Shown: in pieces, positions 1 through 9,645 of the stretch | Numbering within the stretch: the stretch's first letter is position 1 | Layout of the letters: the number at the start of each line of letters is the position of its first letter | Assembly: GCA_944472155.2 (NCBI GenBank) | Contig: OX235271.1 | Location: 103,305,256-103,369,255 of the forward strand | DNA: 64,000 bases | Direction of reading: 5' to 3' | Origin: Trichobilharzia szidati | Taxonomy: Eukaryota; Platyhelminthes; Trematoda; Strigeidida; Schistosomatidae | The notes under the pieces: model-generated | The model's input: the letters and a program-made list of their open reading frames with translations, nothing else | Told to the model about the DNA's origin: nothing | Databases searched by the model: none | Program-made: the position numbers and the translations under genes

Positions 1-26
1 CCAGCCATCTAATATCATCAAAGATA
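1..26 (+). repeat. 3' tail fragment of family C SINE
   Basis: The first bases closely match the tail of the family C element at 6091-6112 (CCATCTAATATCA core). The rest of the copy would lie before the window. The match is short, so the call is tentative. Confidence 0.45.
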
Positions 27-769
27 GGACCTATATTGAAGTCTGTAAACTATTCACTCTTATAACAATCGTCTAAACAGTTGCAACTAGTATCAAGTGA
101 ATGCTAACTGCTAACTAACAGCTTAATAAAACAAATTGAGTGGAATAAAAGCGAATTTATTATCATTTTGAAAATAGTTTTGATATGACCTACATAAATG
201 GTAAAAAACCTGTATTCTCTAATAGTACAAAACATTTTAATATTCTTCATTCTTATTGCTTCTATTTCTTCAGTTTGAATAATTAGGTCAATATTTTTGA
301 ACAGAAGGAAATATGAAAGGCAAATTTGATAGTAATATTAATAATAATAAAAGACAAGGTTATTATGTTCCAATTTCAGATAGTGACATTTTATTGAGTA
401 AGATAAATTCAAGATGTTTTCATGTCAATTAAGAGAAAGATTATTGAGTTTGTCACATGAATGAAGGTTAACATTTCGAAGATCATACCTGTAATGTCTT
501 TGAGAAGGATGTTTTGGTGTATCTTATATTCTCATTTAGTGTTAAAATATTTCTGATATCTAAAAGAGCGAACGAGTCCATTACATACAATATGGAGTTA
601 GAAAACGACGAGTATATAATATGCATATATATGTAAATTGTTTGGAAAATCCCTTCTAAACGATCTGATTACAATATTAGAACTTATTTGAATGTTTCGG
701 CTAACTTGGTAATTATTATCTGTTTTTTCTGCCAGAATTTATATCGTTGCCTTGAAATTTGCATACCAT
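27..769. other. AT-rich sequence, nothing recognised
   Basis: AT-rich non-coding DNA. No ORF, RNA gene or repeat family that I recognise on either strand. Confidence 0.6.
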
Positions 770-1075
770 GTGTTCACTTAATTCTTATCATTAGTCTTTG
801 TCCCTGTTTAACCTCTAATTTTAATGCGAGTGATTAGTAATGTGTTTTTTGACGATGCGATTCTGTTTGGGTGAGCCAGGGTCAAATGTCTGCGGAAATT
901 GTTTGGTACGTGATTCTTGTTGATGGAGTTTCGATCCCAACTTGCGAGGATTATTCTTCTTTAGTCTCACGTACTTCTTGCTGTTGCTTTTGGTTAAATA
1001 ATTCTGTTTTATAGTACTTGTTTTGTATCGGAGGTCTGATTTGCTCTATTTAGCTGCCGTAATGGTACTGTTAAG
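770..1075 (+). repeat. unclassified dispersed repeat, copy 1
   Basis: Aligns by eye over roughly 280 bp, with many mismatches and indels, to 26985-27260 in the same orientation. Shared landmarks include CTCTAATTTTAATGC, a GATAATGTG/TAGTAATGTG block, GCGATT.TGTT and GTTT(C/T)GAT(C/T)CCA. No coding potential or terminal structure is visible, so the class is unknown. Confidence 0.5.
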
Positions 1076-1289
1076 GTCATTTCGACTTTTGATGTTTATT
1101 ATTCTGAAATGGATCCTGAGTGATGAATCTAATGGAAATATTTTTGGTTTTGCAGGCAGATTTCCTATGCATTAAATTTCGATTTTTTTCCATCTTATGA
1201 GTTTTGCGCACTTTAATTTAATATAGCTGTTTGCTCAGTTACCTACATCAGCAGAAAATTTATTTTTCTTACGAGAAATTTCGTTATTA

Positions 1290-2085
1290 ATAATAATAAT
1301 CACTTTATTCCACAACAATAACAATTTACAGCATGGAATTTTCAGCGTTTCTTTTACATATTGCAATGGTTTAGCTCTGTTTATAATTATATAAATGTAT
1401 AAAATGTTAAAATATTGATAGTTAATAGGAAAAAATAAAAACCCCAACAAAATCACACCATTGCTAGGTCATAGTGAGTAATAAATAAATAATATAACAA
1501 ATAACACATGCAATAATATGCATCATTACATTTTACAGTTTAGTTAATGATTTAAAAGTTGTAAAAGTTCTTTTCTGATATTTGTCTCTTCACACAATAC
1601 TCGTGCAAAATATGGTACGTTCGAATTTTTATATTTTGTAGTACGAGCATAAATGTTTATGAAATTTCTTCTGGTCTTACCCGAAGAGACGCAAGGAAAC
1701 AATTGTGAATAAAGAGGATGTTCACTATCAGACAAGATAACTTTAGCTAAGTGTTTACAAGAATTCATGTGCCTATTGACAATAGTGTCGGTTAGTTGAG
1801 TCAAAGGGATAGCACTGACCCTACTTACAGCCCTCAATGTTCTTCGTAGTATTATATGGTCTTTCTTGAGTAGCCCAGGGAAGAATAATGGAGAACAATA
1901 AAGAATAATGGGCAAAACACATGAATTAATAAATTGTATGAGAAGAGATTGGGTTATACCTGAGTACCTCAACTTCTTTATGTAATAAGTTAGACGAAAA
2001 ACTTTCTTAGAAACTATAAGAATATGAGACGACCAACAAAGGTTTGAAGAGAAGATCGTAAAAGTTGAAGACAACTCATCACCTT
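1290..2085 (-). mobile_element. CR1-like non-LTR retrotransposon, 5'-truncated 3' end
   Basis: A minus-strand LINE fragment holding the last coding part (about 1544-2074) and a short 3' UTR. The end carries a GCTGAAAATTCCATGCTGT block followed by AT-rich triplets (ATTATTATT). The same end block is seen in the CR1-like copy at 7.44-8.93 kb and, more diverged, at 4.4, 14.4 and 17.9 kb. The element is truncated before the reverse-transcriptase palm. No target-site duplication could be assigned by eye. Confidence 0.75.
1544..2074 (-). pseudogene. C-terminal part of CR1-like reverse transcriptase
   Basis: An uninterrupted 176-codon frame matching the region after the RT palm of CR1/jockey-type ORF2. 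It has the pattern LRYSGITQSLL...FINSCVLPIILYCSP, FPGLLKKD, LRRTLRAVSRVS, then ILSDSEHPLYSQ near residue 120. In complete elements this segment follows the YADD palm and ends the protein. The same stretch occurs, diverged, at about 7.9-8.3 kb. The first methionine is only the first available one, because the natural protein would begin kilobases upstream. There is no catalytic domain here, so this is a dead remnant of a protein that acts in target-primed reverse transcription. Confidence 0.8.
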
Positions 2086-2238
2086 TATGTTTTATTTCAC
2101 AACGATATTCTTACAATATTTGTTATTGGAAGGCTTATTCCTGTTGATGATTAAAAGACTGTTAAAATAGTATTGAGTTTCGTTTTAGTAAATGTTACAG
2201 GTTGTATTGTGGTGGTGTGATACAGACAGTGTGTGCCA

Positions 2239-2405
2239 ACAGAATGTTATTCTCACATGTTCCCACAGTTCGATTCGGCATTAGCAACAGAACACGACAT
2301 ATCTATTTGAACATTCTATTTGATGTTAGAGTCAGAATACTTTCCCACAGTTCAGTACTGCATTGGCAACAGAATACTATCTATAATTGAACATTCTATA
2401 TCATG
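2239..2405 (+). repeat. imperfect tandem duplication, about 85-95 bp unit
   Basis: Two diverged units lie side by side. Each has CAGAAT..., TTCCCACAGTTC, GCATT.GCAACAGAA and TGAACATTCTAT in the same order. Small ORFs that run through the repeat (62 and 72 codons) show no family resemblance and are probably chance frames. Confidence 0.7.
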
Positions 2406-3616
2406 GCATTTGATTTAAACCGAAATCACACGCTCAGTGATTGGTTAACGAATATAAACTGTAGATATATAAACAGTGGTTTGATCAATGAAAAATATAC
2501 TTTGGCTTCCATGTCTTGCCTTCTTTTGTTACAGTATGTGGATGAAGAGAACCTAGGAAATGAAATGGATACATTTTATTCTACACCAACGTTTATTCAC
2601 TCTCGATTCCAGTTTATATAGAGGCATTCGTGTGTGATCCTTTAATTAGTATTTATATGGAATTAAATATTTTCGACTGTCACTATAAGTTTTTCATTAC
2701 TTGAGGTTTGTATTTCTAATTCATCTTCTACCAATGATAGTTTTATTGTTGATGATGATGCTGATCTTGATCGCGACATATATTCCTTGTATAACAATGG
2801 AAATCAATACCTTGATTGACGTCTTTTCCACCCCTTAAAAAAACTAAGCTTTGGGGTCTAAATAACTAGGAGGATATCGTCATGAATTCACAAAATCTGT
2901 GACTTTCTCATGGTCAGTGGGTAATATCTCAAGAGCAAAATGAATCTGTCTAAACAAAGCAAATAGTGTAACTGAAAAAAAAATAAATACCAGTGGATTC
3001 ACAGAACTATTTGCGTCAAGTAATATTTGCTTGATATAATTTCCCAAAAGAATGTTAACTAACACAATATTTATACAGATCGTATACGTCTTCTTAAGAA
3101 AGAAAACTGATCTGAATAATTATTATACGCCAGAGATAGATTAATTTTCAGTTGGTTGCTTCGAGCTTCGTTTTATTATATTAATGTAGAATGATGAACA
3201 TCGTTAGGTATTACAAGCCTGACCTGACATATTCTCCACAATGCACAATGTTTTAACCTAATTTTAAGAGAATTTTATGTTAAAAAGAAAGTATTTCGAA
3301 GAAGGGAATAACGAAGAATTCATCATGTCGTTCCAAGACCTAGCGGCGGTCTCGTGGTAACAATACTTAAAAGTTCTTCACCTAAAACATGTTTCATACG
3401 TTGGTCGAAACACTTCAAAATATTGCACATAATTACTGGAAGCAATTTATCTTAATAATAAAATAAATAAAGTTTCAAGCAGAGATTTATATACTCAGTG
3501 AATGAAAGAACAAAGCATAAAGAATAAAATGAACTGGATAAAATGACGTCATTTTACGTCGTTGTATTTCTTCAAATTCAAGCATCCATAAGCTCTTTTA
3601 ATATCAATATAGTTAT
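2406..3616. other. AT-rich sequence, nothing recognised
   Basis: Short ORFs at 2403-2621 (+) and 2880-3065 (-) have no recognisable motif. No repeat family was seen. Confidence 0.5.
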
Positions 3617-3619
3617 TTA

Positions 3620-3845
3620 ATTGGTGGATGGTGACTAGCAGTGGAATCCAGGATAAAGCGCATTTCGCCATATTTGGGACTCGTCATGTGAATGTACCTG
3701 CATTCCCCAGTGAGTTATGATGTTCCAACCCATTCTCGAAATCAGTGTCCATAGTTTCAAACACCAAAGCGTCATCCACCAGACCACTTGGGCCACGAAA
3801 GCCACCTCTTGTACAACGGGTCATATTAATTATTTAATTGAATTT
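3620..3845 (-). mobile_element. S-alpha-type SINE with tRNA-like head and hammerhead
   Basis: Read on the minus strand it begins with a polymerase III promoter-like segment, A box TGGCCCAAGTGG (3784-3795) and B box GATTTCGAGAA (3733-3743). It continues into a hammerhead-derived segment (3640-3703) and ends with a CTGCTAGTCACCATCCACC tail. Schistosome S-alpha repeats are known to combine a pol III promoter with a hammerhead ribozyme, and this order fits. The tail recurs at 27.5 and 63.5 kb. Confidence 0.8.
3640..3703 (-). ncRNA. degenerate hammerhead ribozyme of S-alpha type
   Basis: Helix II GTCC(C) with loop AAATA, the conserved GAAA, and the cleavage-side strand ATCCTGGATTCC are recognisable. 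Core position 3 is A instead of C, helix I pairs poorly and a TT insertion lies in helix III. It is probably inactive. Confidence 0.7.
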
Positions 3846-4040
3846 TAGATTTTCCCGTCGATTGATTGGACGAAATGCGCATCCTGGATTCCACTACTAG
3901 TCCCCATCCACCAATTAAATTCTAATTACATGCCCAGACATCGTCAAAGCATCTGCACAAGAAGCCGACATGTCAACCTGAGACCGAGAACTTCGGTCCA
4001 ATCAATCGACGGGAAAATCTAAAATTCGATTAAATAATCA
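3846..4040. repeat. rearranged S-alpha fragments, partial palindrome
   Basis: A plus-strand leader (TTTTCCCGTCGATTGATTGG) is fused directly to the 3' half of a hammerhead (GACGAAATGCGCATCCTGG...) and its tail. An inverted copy of the leader follows (3925-4035, minus). Leader and inverted leader can pair, and the 3' half of the ribozyme mirrors the one at 3620-3665. This looks like a template-switch or fold-back product. Confidence 0.7.
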
Positions 4041-4389
4041 ATATAGTTATTGGTCATTAAAGATGAAGGACCTAATTATCAAGTGACTAAATAGCCTAAT
4101 GTAGGGGACTAAATGTTGTTGCCAAACTCGTTGGTATATATACAAGCAATTAGAGGATTTTCTATAATCATGAACAAATATTGCAAACTGACAACAAGCT
4201 TACGTAAGGGTTAGATAATTTAGTTAACAGAGATAAAAGAATAGTCCAGTCAGGAGTGTAGATGAAGACAAAATTAAGGGAGGGAATTTACATTGTCAGA
4301 ATGGAATAGAATTAAAATAACAAAATTAGCAGAAAAATAAGAAAATTAAAGTAACGCAAAGTTTATTTATCATGGTAAGATAAGATTAA

Positions 4390-4665
4390 CAACTACTTAC
4401 TTCTGAATGCATAAGTTCGATTGCAATAATATTAATAACATATTTATTCTGGACAGTATTTATAAAATGTACAGGATTTTTAGAGGAGTCTATTGCATGA
4501 TATCTTCCCTTTGTAAAATATCTTCAAGTAAAATATTAATTGACAGTATATCCTGTGACACAATGGTCTCTGTGCTGAAGTACCAACCATTTCGTGATGA
4601 TATATCTGCTTTTTTCCCTTCAAGAAATCCAAGACACATTTTGTGACCCAAGGACATAACTGAAG
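4390..4665 (-). mobile_element. CR1-type LINE 3' end
   Basis: Minus-strand similarity to 17880-18165: a GGGTCACAAA.TGT segment, a short coding stretch (pattern FLEG.K...I, then a serine-rich stretch with IVS.D.L, ending in MQ and a stop), and a tail with ATTATTA-like triplets. The CR1 assignment rests on the tail block shared with 1.3 kb and 7.4 kb and is less sure than the repeat itself. Confidence 0.55.
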
Positions 4666-4892
4666 AACAGACCTCTCATGGATTGAAACACACTGCCACC
4701 CAAGTTTAGTAGGAACTTGAGAATTTTAAACAAACACAAGAGTAGATAATAGCATTGGAGGTCATATCTTAATCGATTAAAACAAACCGAACTGGAGAAA
4801 ATATATGGAATAGAGATATGAAAGTTTTTGGTAGCCCGCCAAGGCAGTTGCTTTGGTGATACGCAGTATACTCGAGCTGCGCTGAACTTATC

Positions 4893-5189
4893 TTAAAAGG
4901 AATTTAACCCATCAATTTCATGATAGCTATCTGACGAGTAGCTAGCAATCGCACTAGTAAGGACATTTGCACCTTTAAACAGCCAGTTTCTTAGAATGTG
5001 CTTGGATGTGTGGTCACGAATCCTTTTTTCTGTCTTTCCAATGTATATGCTTTGGCACGTACATGTAAACTGACATATGTAGTTTGAATTAACATAAAAG
5101 AAGGACTTACCAGTCTTAGATTGTTTCTCTGGTGCTTTGCTGTTTAACGGTAGTAGCTTTATCAAGTTAAAAATTAGACAAGTATTCAC
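4893..5189 (-). pseudogene. Penelope-like element GIY-YIG endonuclease fragment
   Basis: A 98-codon minus-strand frame with NYICQFTCTCQSIYIG (about residues 37-52), then TEKRIRDH. This is the C-x-C-bearing GIY-YIG core found at the C terminus of Penelope-like element proteins, where it nicks the insertion target. Downstream residues (SAIA...SYHEIDG..SF) fit the usual continuation. The expected RT domain is absent and the C-terminal tail is lost after a stop, so it is a truncated remnant. The start methionine is arbitrary. Confidence 0.75.
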
Positions 5190-5199
5190 AAAACCTCAG

Positions 5200-5792
5200 T
5201 ATATAAATACATATATTCGTCGCAAACCAACATCACTGAAAACCAGAGAACACCGGACATCTGTTTCATCCTGATTTGGGACAAAATAATCTGATAATCA
5301 ATTATAGTTCACTCTGAGTTGTTGAGTAAATAAACTGATAAAGATAACAGATATTTGTAGATTTTTTAGTTTGTTTAACATTCTCAGGAATACCATGATG
5401 CTGAATTTATTAAAGGCTCTTCTTATCTACTTTGATGTTTTCGACCTTTATGAAATGACAACTCTTGTGATCCATCGATTATGCTTAATCTTCTTGTCTG
5501 TTATAGGAATAAAATCCCCTGAATAGTTCTTTTTCACTACCTGAACACATGGTGTTATTATAAAACTCACACAATTATCAAAGTCAACAATCTTCATCAA
5601 TTCATTCACTTAAAAACTCAGAGTGAAATCATACAGAAGAACTATGATTGCATTACCATATATATACTTTAGGTTTCTTAATTTCTTGTTTAACTTTTAC
5701 ATTGATAACACTGTTACCGTTACTGACAAAGCGTCAATGAAAACAATATCATTTTGATTGCACACTATGCAGTAACTAGTGTAATGTGTCTA
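5200..5792. other. mostly unassigned, one family B SINE scrap
   Basis: 5236-5285 resembles part of the family B ribozyme region on the minus strand (GAAAACCAG, GGACA.CTGTTTCATCCT, TTTGGGAC). The rest is AT-rich with nothing recognised. Confidence 0.45.
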
Positions 5793-6112
5793 GTCCTATC
5801 TTCGGTGCAGACTGAATTCTATCAGTCATCTTTGCAATGTGGCCACCATGCTAGGTGGCTCGCCATTACGGTGCACTGTGAATTGTTGGTAATAGATGGT
5901 TGGAGGCAATCGGCAGGAAGAATTGGTCATTTGCGAGCCTGAATAGCTCGGTGGTAACATCTGTGACTGAATCGCTGTATGACATGGATTTGTGTCTCAG
6001 GACGGACTCGAGTTCCTTCAAGGTTGCTGATATGCCTTGCTGATGAGTGACAACCAGCACGAAACCTAGGTCCAAAGCTTCCTGCCGATTGCCTCCAACC
6101 ATCTAATATCAT
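5793..6112 (+). mobile_element. family C tRNA-like SINE with hammerhead and inverted 5' tail
   Basis: It starts with GTGCAGACTGAATTCTATCAGTC (5803-5825), seen also at 9420 and 28136. Next comes an inverted copy of the element's own 3' tail (about 5890-5920), then a tRNA-like head (A box TAGCTCGGTGGTAA at 5944, B box-like GGATTTGTGTCTC at 5986), then a hammerhead (6034-6078) and the tail CCTGCCGATTGCCTCC. Related copies are at 9.2, 28.1 and 60.4 kb. The RNA would be a pol III transcript carrying its own ribozyme. Confidence 0.75.
6034..6078 (+). ncRNA. hammerhead ribozyme, family C, all core bases present
   Basis: Helix I GCCTTG (6034-6039) pairs with CAAAGC (6073-6078), one mismatch in six. 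The core CTGATGA is at 6040-6046. Helix II GTG/CAC (6047-6049, 6058-6060) closes an eight-base loop. GAAA is at 6061-6064. Helix III strand ACCTAGGT (6064-6071) is a perfect 8-nt palindrome. The cleavage position is after C6072. Every invariant core nucleotide is present. Because helix III has almost no loop, dimers should fold better than monomers. Confidence 0.75.
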
Positions 6113-6566
6113 TTTGTCTTTTATTCATTGAGAAATGCAAAAATCTAGTAGAAATAAACATCATTTAGTCATTTCTCAAGTGTTTTCAAACTATTACATA
6201 TGGGGTAGTTTGAAGGTCTTTATGACAGGAATTATTTAGACAAAATTTCAAGAAGTGCAATAATAATGCAATGCTGCAAAAATTTAGGTTATGTTTAACA
6301 TTCTGTAGCTTATTCTAACACAGTGTGAAACTTTCTGTTCCCTAATGAAGACTTCTGGTAAAAGACTACACAAATGAGTTCCAGTTGAACTAGACTAATT
6401 AATTATAGCATATGACTAGCAAATGAGAGAGAACAACATTTCGATACTGGGCTAACTGAACTACACATGGCTCAAGATCATTTAAATGAATACATAAATT
6501 GAGTTAAATTCAGAAATATTGTACTTTTAATAGTTACAACCTACTGAATAATAATAATAATAACAG

Positions 6567-6660
6567 TTTATAAAATTATATGTGTAAAATCTCAGCGAAA
6601 TTGAAATGATTAATTCCAACGTTTCGTTCGGCAATCTGGTCCGAACTTCTTCAGGGAAAT
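6567..6660 (-). mobile_element. Penelope-like element terminal region with hammerhead, copy 1
   Basis: About 80 bp on the minus strand that recurs inverted at 7301-7385. It has the form of a PLE end: a minimal hammerhead followed by a TTAATCATTTCAATTTCGC block. The two inverted copies enclose about 640 bp of tandem PLE-like and SINE sequence. Confidence 0.65.
6614..6658 (-). ncRNA. PLE-type minimal hammerhead ribozyme, core intact
   Basis: On the minus strand: helix I TTCC/GGAA (6658-6655 with 6617-6614), core CTGAAGA (6654-6648), one extra A, helix II GTTCGG/CCGAAC with a nine-base loop, GAAA, then helix III strand ACGT (6622-6619), palindromic and without a loop. Cleavage would follow U at 6618. 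Such loop-less helix III hammerheads are known from Penelope-like elements and cleave as dimers. Confidence 0.8.
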
Positions 6661-6680
6661 TAATCGAAATTATCATAACA

Positions 6681-6880
6681 GAGGTTTATATATAATAGGA
6701 ACAACTTTTGTTTTTAAACTTTGTCCAATCATGAGTCATGCAACAGGCATCAACATGTATAATAAATAAATAAATGAAATAGTATGTTTATATATAAAAG
6801 TACATCTTTTGTTTTAAATTGTTTGTCCTGTCGTGTGAATCAAGAAACAGCTATCAATAGGTATAATGAAGAAAACAAAA
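6681..6880. repeat. two diverged tandem units of about 100 bp
   Basis: 6681-6780 and 6783-6875 align: TTTATATATAA..., CTTTTGTTTT.AA, TTGTCC, AACAG..ATCAA, GTATAAT. They sit next to the PLE terminal sequence and may be part of its noncoding end. Confidence 0.6.
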
Positions 6881-6894
6881 CAAAAATTTTTTAC

Positions 6895-7080
6895 ATGAAC
6901 TGTGATCAAAATTTCCCCTCAGACTTTCAAAATTAGTCTACTTTTGTTAAAATATATGTGTATATGCAGTATACAGTGGTGTGTTTGTATGTGTGTGTGG
7001 ATGAACAGTCATAAAACATTTGTTATTCTCATACGAGCTGTGATGAAGATTTCACCGGATAGTTACAAAATAACTGAGAT
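6895..7080. other. interior of the inverted PLE pair
   Basis: A roughly 45-bp motif (GAACTGTGATCAA.ATTT, ending near TTTACAAAATAACTGAG) occurs near 6898 and 7038 on the plus strand and near 7400-7455 on the minus strand. This suggests more copies of the same terminal sequence. ORF 6902-7165 simply reads through it. Confidence 0.45.
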
Positions 7081-7093
7081 TTTTTACAAATAC

Positions 7094-7139
7094 GTACTCC
7101 TGAAGAGTCCCAAACTAGGACGAAACAGGTGTCCAGTAC
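7094..7139 (+). ncRNA. hammerhead ribozyme, family B, near-intact
   Basis: Helix I GTACTC/CAGTAC has a single C-C mismatch next to the core. Core CTGAAGA (7100-7106), helix II GTCC/GGAC, GAAA (7122-7125) and helix III A-C...G-T around AGGT follow. Cleavage would be after C7133. The core is complete. The mismatch at the first helix I pair may lower activity. Confidence 0.7.
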
Positions 7140-7230
7140 TCCCAGGTTTTCCAATGGTTCTCTAACCGATGTCAGCTCATGATGAAATCCTGTAACCAAT
7201 CAACCAAATCCCTACAAACCAATACTTAAA
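7094..7230 (+). mobile_element. family B SINE, 5'-truncated at the ribozyme
   Basis: Begins exactly at the hammerhead and continues through the family B tail (TTTTCCAATGGTTCTCTAAC, GTCAGCTCATGATGAAATCC, CCCTACAAACCAATACTT). The tRNA-like head is missing. Confidence 0.8.
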
Positions 7231-7300
7231 TATAATATAATTTTATAAATTTGTTATTCTGTGCATAAGAAGACGTAGACAATCGGGAATTTGATCAAGT

Positions 7301-7385
7301 GTGAAGAAGTTCGGACCAGATTGCCGAACGAAACGTTGGAATTAATCATTTCAATTTCGCTGAGATTTTACAAATATAATTTTAT
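7301..7385 (+). repeat. PLE terminal region, inverted copy 2
   Basis: Inverted partner of 6567-6650. The hammerhead core is interrupted (position 3 is G at 7301 and the helix I partner is absent), so it is not expected to cleave. Confidence 0.65.
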
Positions 7386-7439
7386 AAATGTCTACTTCTC
7401 ACTCAGCGCTCATTTATTTTGCAACTATCCGGTCAAATC

Positions 7440-8925
7440 TTGACCAAAGTTCATATGAATAATAACAGTACTTATAAAACAGAATGGAATTCTCAGCACT
7501 TGTCAGAATATTGCATCCGATTTAATCAAAATATAAGTAAAAGTAATCACAAGAATTTATCCATATTTACAGTAGGAATAAGGTCAAAAATGTGCTAAGT
7601 ACAAAATGAGAATAACAACTATAATAACAATAACAGTGAGTTTGCTTTAAACAATATTCGCGATGCAGTTTGAAAATTTTAGAATGTGATAGAGGATTCT
7701 ATCTAATGTTCTCTGGATATACCATGGAGAAGGGAAAAAACAAAAAATAACAGTTTCTGCAGAGATTAAATAATGTTTACACTTATGAGAAAATAAACAA
7801 AAAATGAGAGGATTTTAAATATAGGAAGAATAATAACAGTAAAGTTTTATGGTTTAAGGGTGGAGAAAATTGTTTATTTACTAGTGGTAAGAAGGTTAGT
7901 TAGTTCGTCCCTGACACTATTTTCATCACATAAAATACGTTCCGCCAAATAAGGTATAGTGTAATTTTTATACTTAGACGTGCGCGCATGTCTTATGAAA
8001 AGAATTCTTATTCTATCTGAGGAGATGCAATGTGAATGCCGTGGGTAAAGTGTTGCACGAAATCAAGTGCCTATCAATGGCGATGTCAACGATGTGGCCC
8101 AATGGGGTACCACTCGCCATATTGACAGTCTTCAAAGTTCTTCGAAGTATGACATAGTCTTTTTAAGCAGTTTATGAAAGAATAAGAGTAAACAATAAAG
8201 AATAATAGGTAAGATACAAGAGTTGAAAAACTGTAAGAGAGGGGGTGGATTGAGTTGAGACCGAGTGCCTTAACTCCATAATGTAAAGGTCAGACGGAAT
8301 ATTTTTCTAGAAATAGGTAAGACTTGGGATGACCAGGATAGATCAGAAGAAAGAATTAGTCCAAGATGTTTAACGTCAGACTTGATTTCTATATAAGGAT
8401 CATCAATTTCTCAATGGTCATGAGAATGAACAGCTTCATTAACTTTCTTTTACATCTGAAACTGAAATTAACAGTCTGACATTTGGAAGGATTTAGTTTA
8501 AGGTCGTTAGACGAAGACCATTTGTTAATTCCTGATAGAAAGCTGTTCATCTTAGTACAGTCTAGCTGTGAGTTAACAGACATTGTAACAGTTAGGTCGT
8601 CCGCATACTTAACAAAGTTCACTTCATCAGAGTGAGGCGAGTCACGCAAGAAGAAAGAAAAAAGAAAAGGAGAAGGAACAGCACCTTGAGGGACACCAGC
8701 CGCAGTAAGCAATGAAGTGAACGACTTCCCCATACATACAATGCACTGCTTTCTTCCTGGGAAATAAGAACGCAATCAGTTGACAACCCAAAACTCAGTC
8801 TGAGTTTAAGCAAACGTATTTAATAAAATATCCTTAGGCGCAGAGTCAAAAGCAGAAATGTAACCTAGGAAGGCGCAATCAATACTTAAAAATTCTAAAG
8901 AAATTTTCAATGGGAAAATTCTTCT
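7440..8925 (-). mobile_element. CR1-like non-LTR retrotransposon, 5'-truncated
   Basis: A minus-strand LINE fragment running from the RT palm (about 8900) through the C-terminal domain (to about 7900) to a 3' UTR with the GCTGAGAATTCCAT block near 7475-7490. It is a diverged relative of the element at 1.3-2.1 kb and has several frameshifts and stops. Confidence 0.75.
8389..8900 (-). pseudogene. CR1-like reverse transcriptase palm
   Basis: The frame 8389-8775 carries motif B as AGVPQGAVPSPFLF (about residues 26-39) and motif C as FVKYADDLTV (about 54-63), the catalytic aspartates of reverse transcriptase. Upstream in the same strand, up to about 8900, a piece with GYISAFDSAPKDILL matches motif A, separated by an in-frame stop near 8777. 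Downstream the sequence breaks frame at about 8389 before the C-terminal domain (7.9-8.35 kb). The protein would copy element RNA at a nicked target. Here it is 5'-truncated and interrupted, so not functional. Confidence 0.85.
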
Positions 8926-9199
8926 GTCGTAAAACTAGAGAGAATGTCTAGAATATTTCTCATATGTAGTGTTTTTATCCATGAATGAGCTAAGTGAACA
9001 CTTTCTCAGCTACAGTTATTTCATATAAAGATTTTACCCACGCCTGGTTGTTTTATGGCTTTCTAGCCAGTTAACATTTAGTAGAATTGACTTAAAGTGA
9101 AGGACTGAATATCAGTGGAATAAAGCTCAAGGTAAAGTAAGTGTCTGTTGACAAATAGTAATCACGCCTATGATGAAGTAAAGATCATTATCAATTACT

Positions 9200-9645
9200 A
9201 GGTATTAGCTAGTTGTAGGCAATCAACAGGAAGCGTTGAAGGTAGTTTTCATGCTTGTTCATAACTGTCAGCAAGACCTATCTATAATCTTGGAGGAACT
9301 CATGTCCCTCATTCAGTACTGCAGTTCGGGTTCGTAACTGGCCCACTGTAGGACTGTGTTGGATACTTTGACTGAAGACTAGGTAGTAGCTAGTTTCATG
9401 CACCTAGTTGTTTGTTTGGTGCAGACTGAATTCTATCAGTCAAGTTCACAATGTGACCATCGTGTAAGATAGCTCAGTGTTAACATCTGTGACTGAAGCA
9501 CTGCATGAAACAGGTTTGAATATCAGGAGGGATTTGAGTTCCTTCAAGATTGCAGATAGATATCGTTGACAAGTGGCAACAAGCACGAAATCTAGGTCCA
9601 AGGCTTCCTATCGATTCCTTTCAACCATCTAACATCAACAATTCA
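9200..9645 (+). mobile_element. family C SINE with inverted 5' tail
   Basis: An inverted copy of the tail (about 9205-9240) is followed by body sequence, the TGCAGACTGAATTCTATCAGTC block (9420), a tRNA-like head (A box TAGCTCAGTGTTAA at about 9473), a decayed hammerhead (9561-9604) and the tail to about 9640. The ribozyme keeps GAAA, TCTAGGT and CAAGGC, but core positions 3 and 8 read T and A. Confidence 0.7.

Noticed and set aside
3618..3920. Classical DNA transposon with terminal inverted repeats
   Set aside because: The inverted ends are the S-alpha ribozyme tail in two orientations. No transposase or target duplication was seen, and the same tail occurs singly at 63.5 kb.
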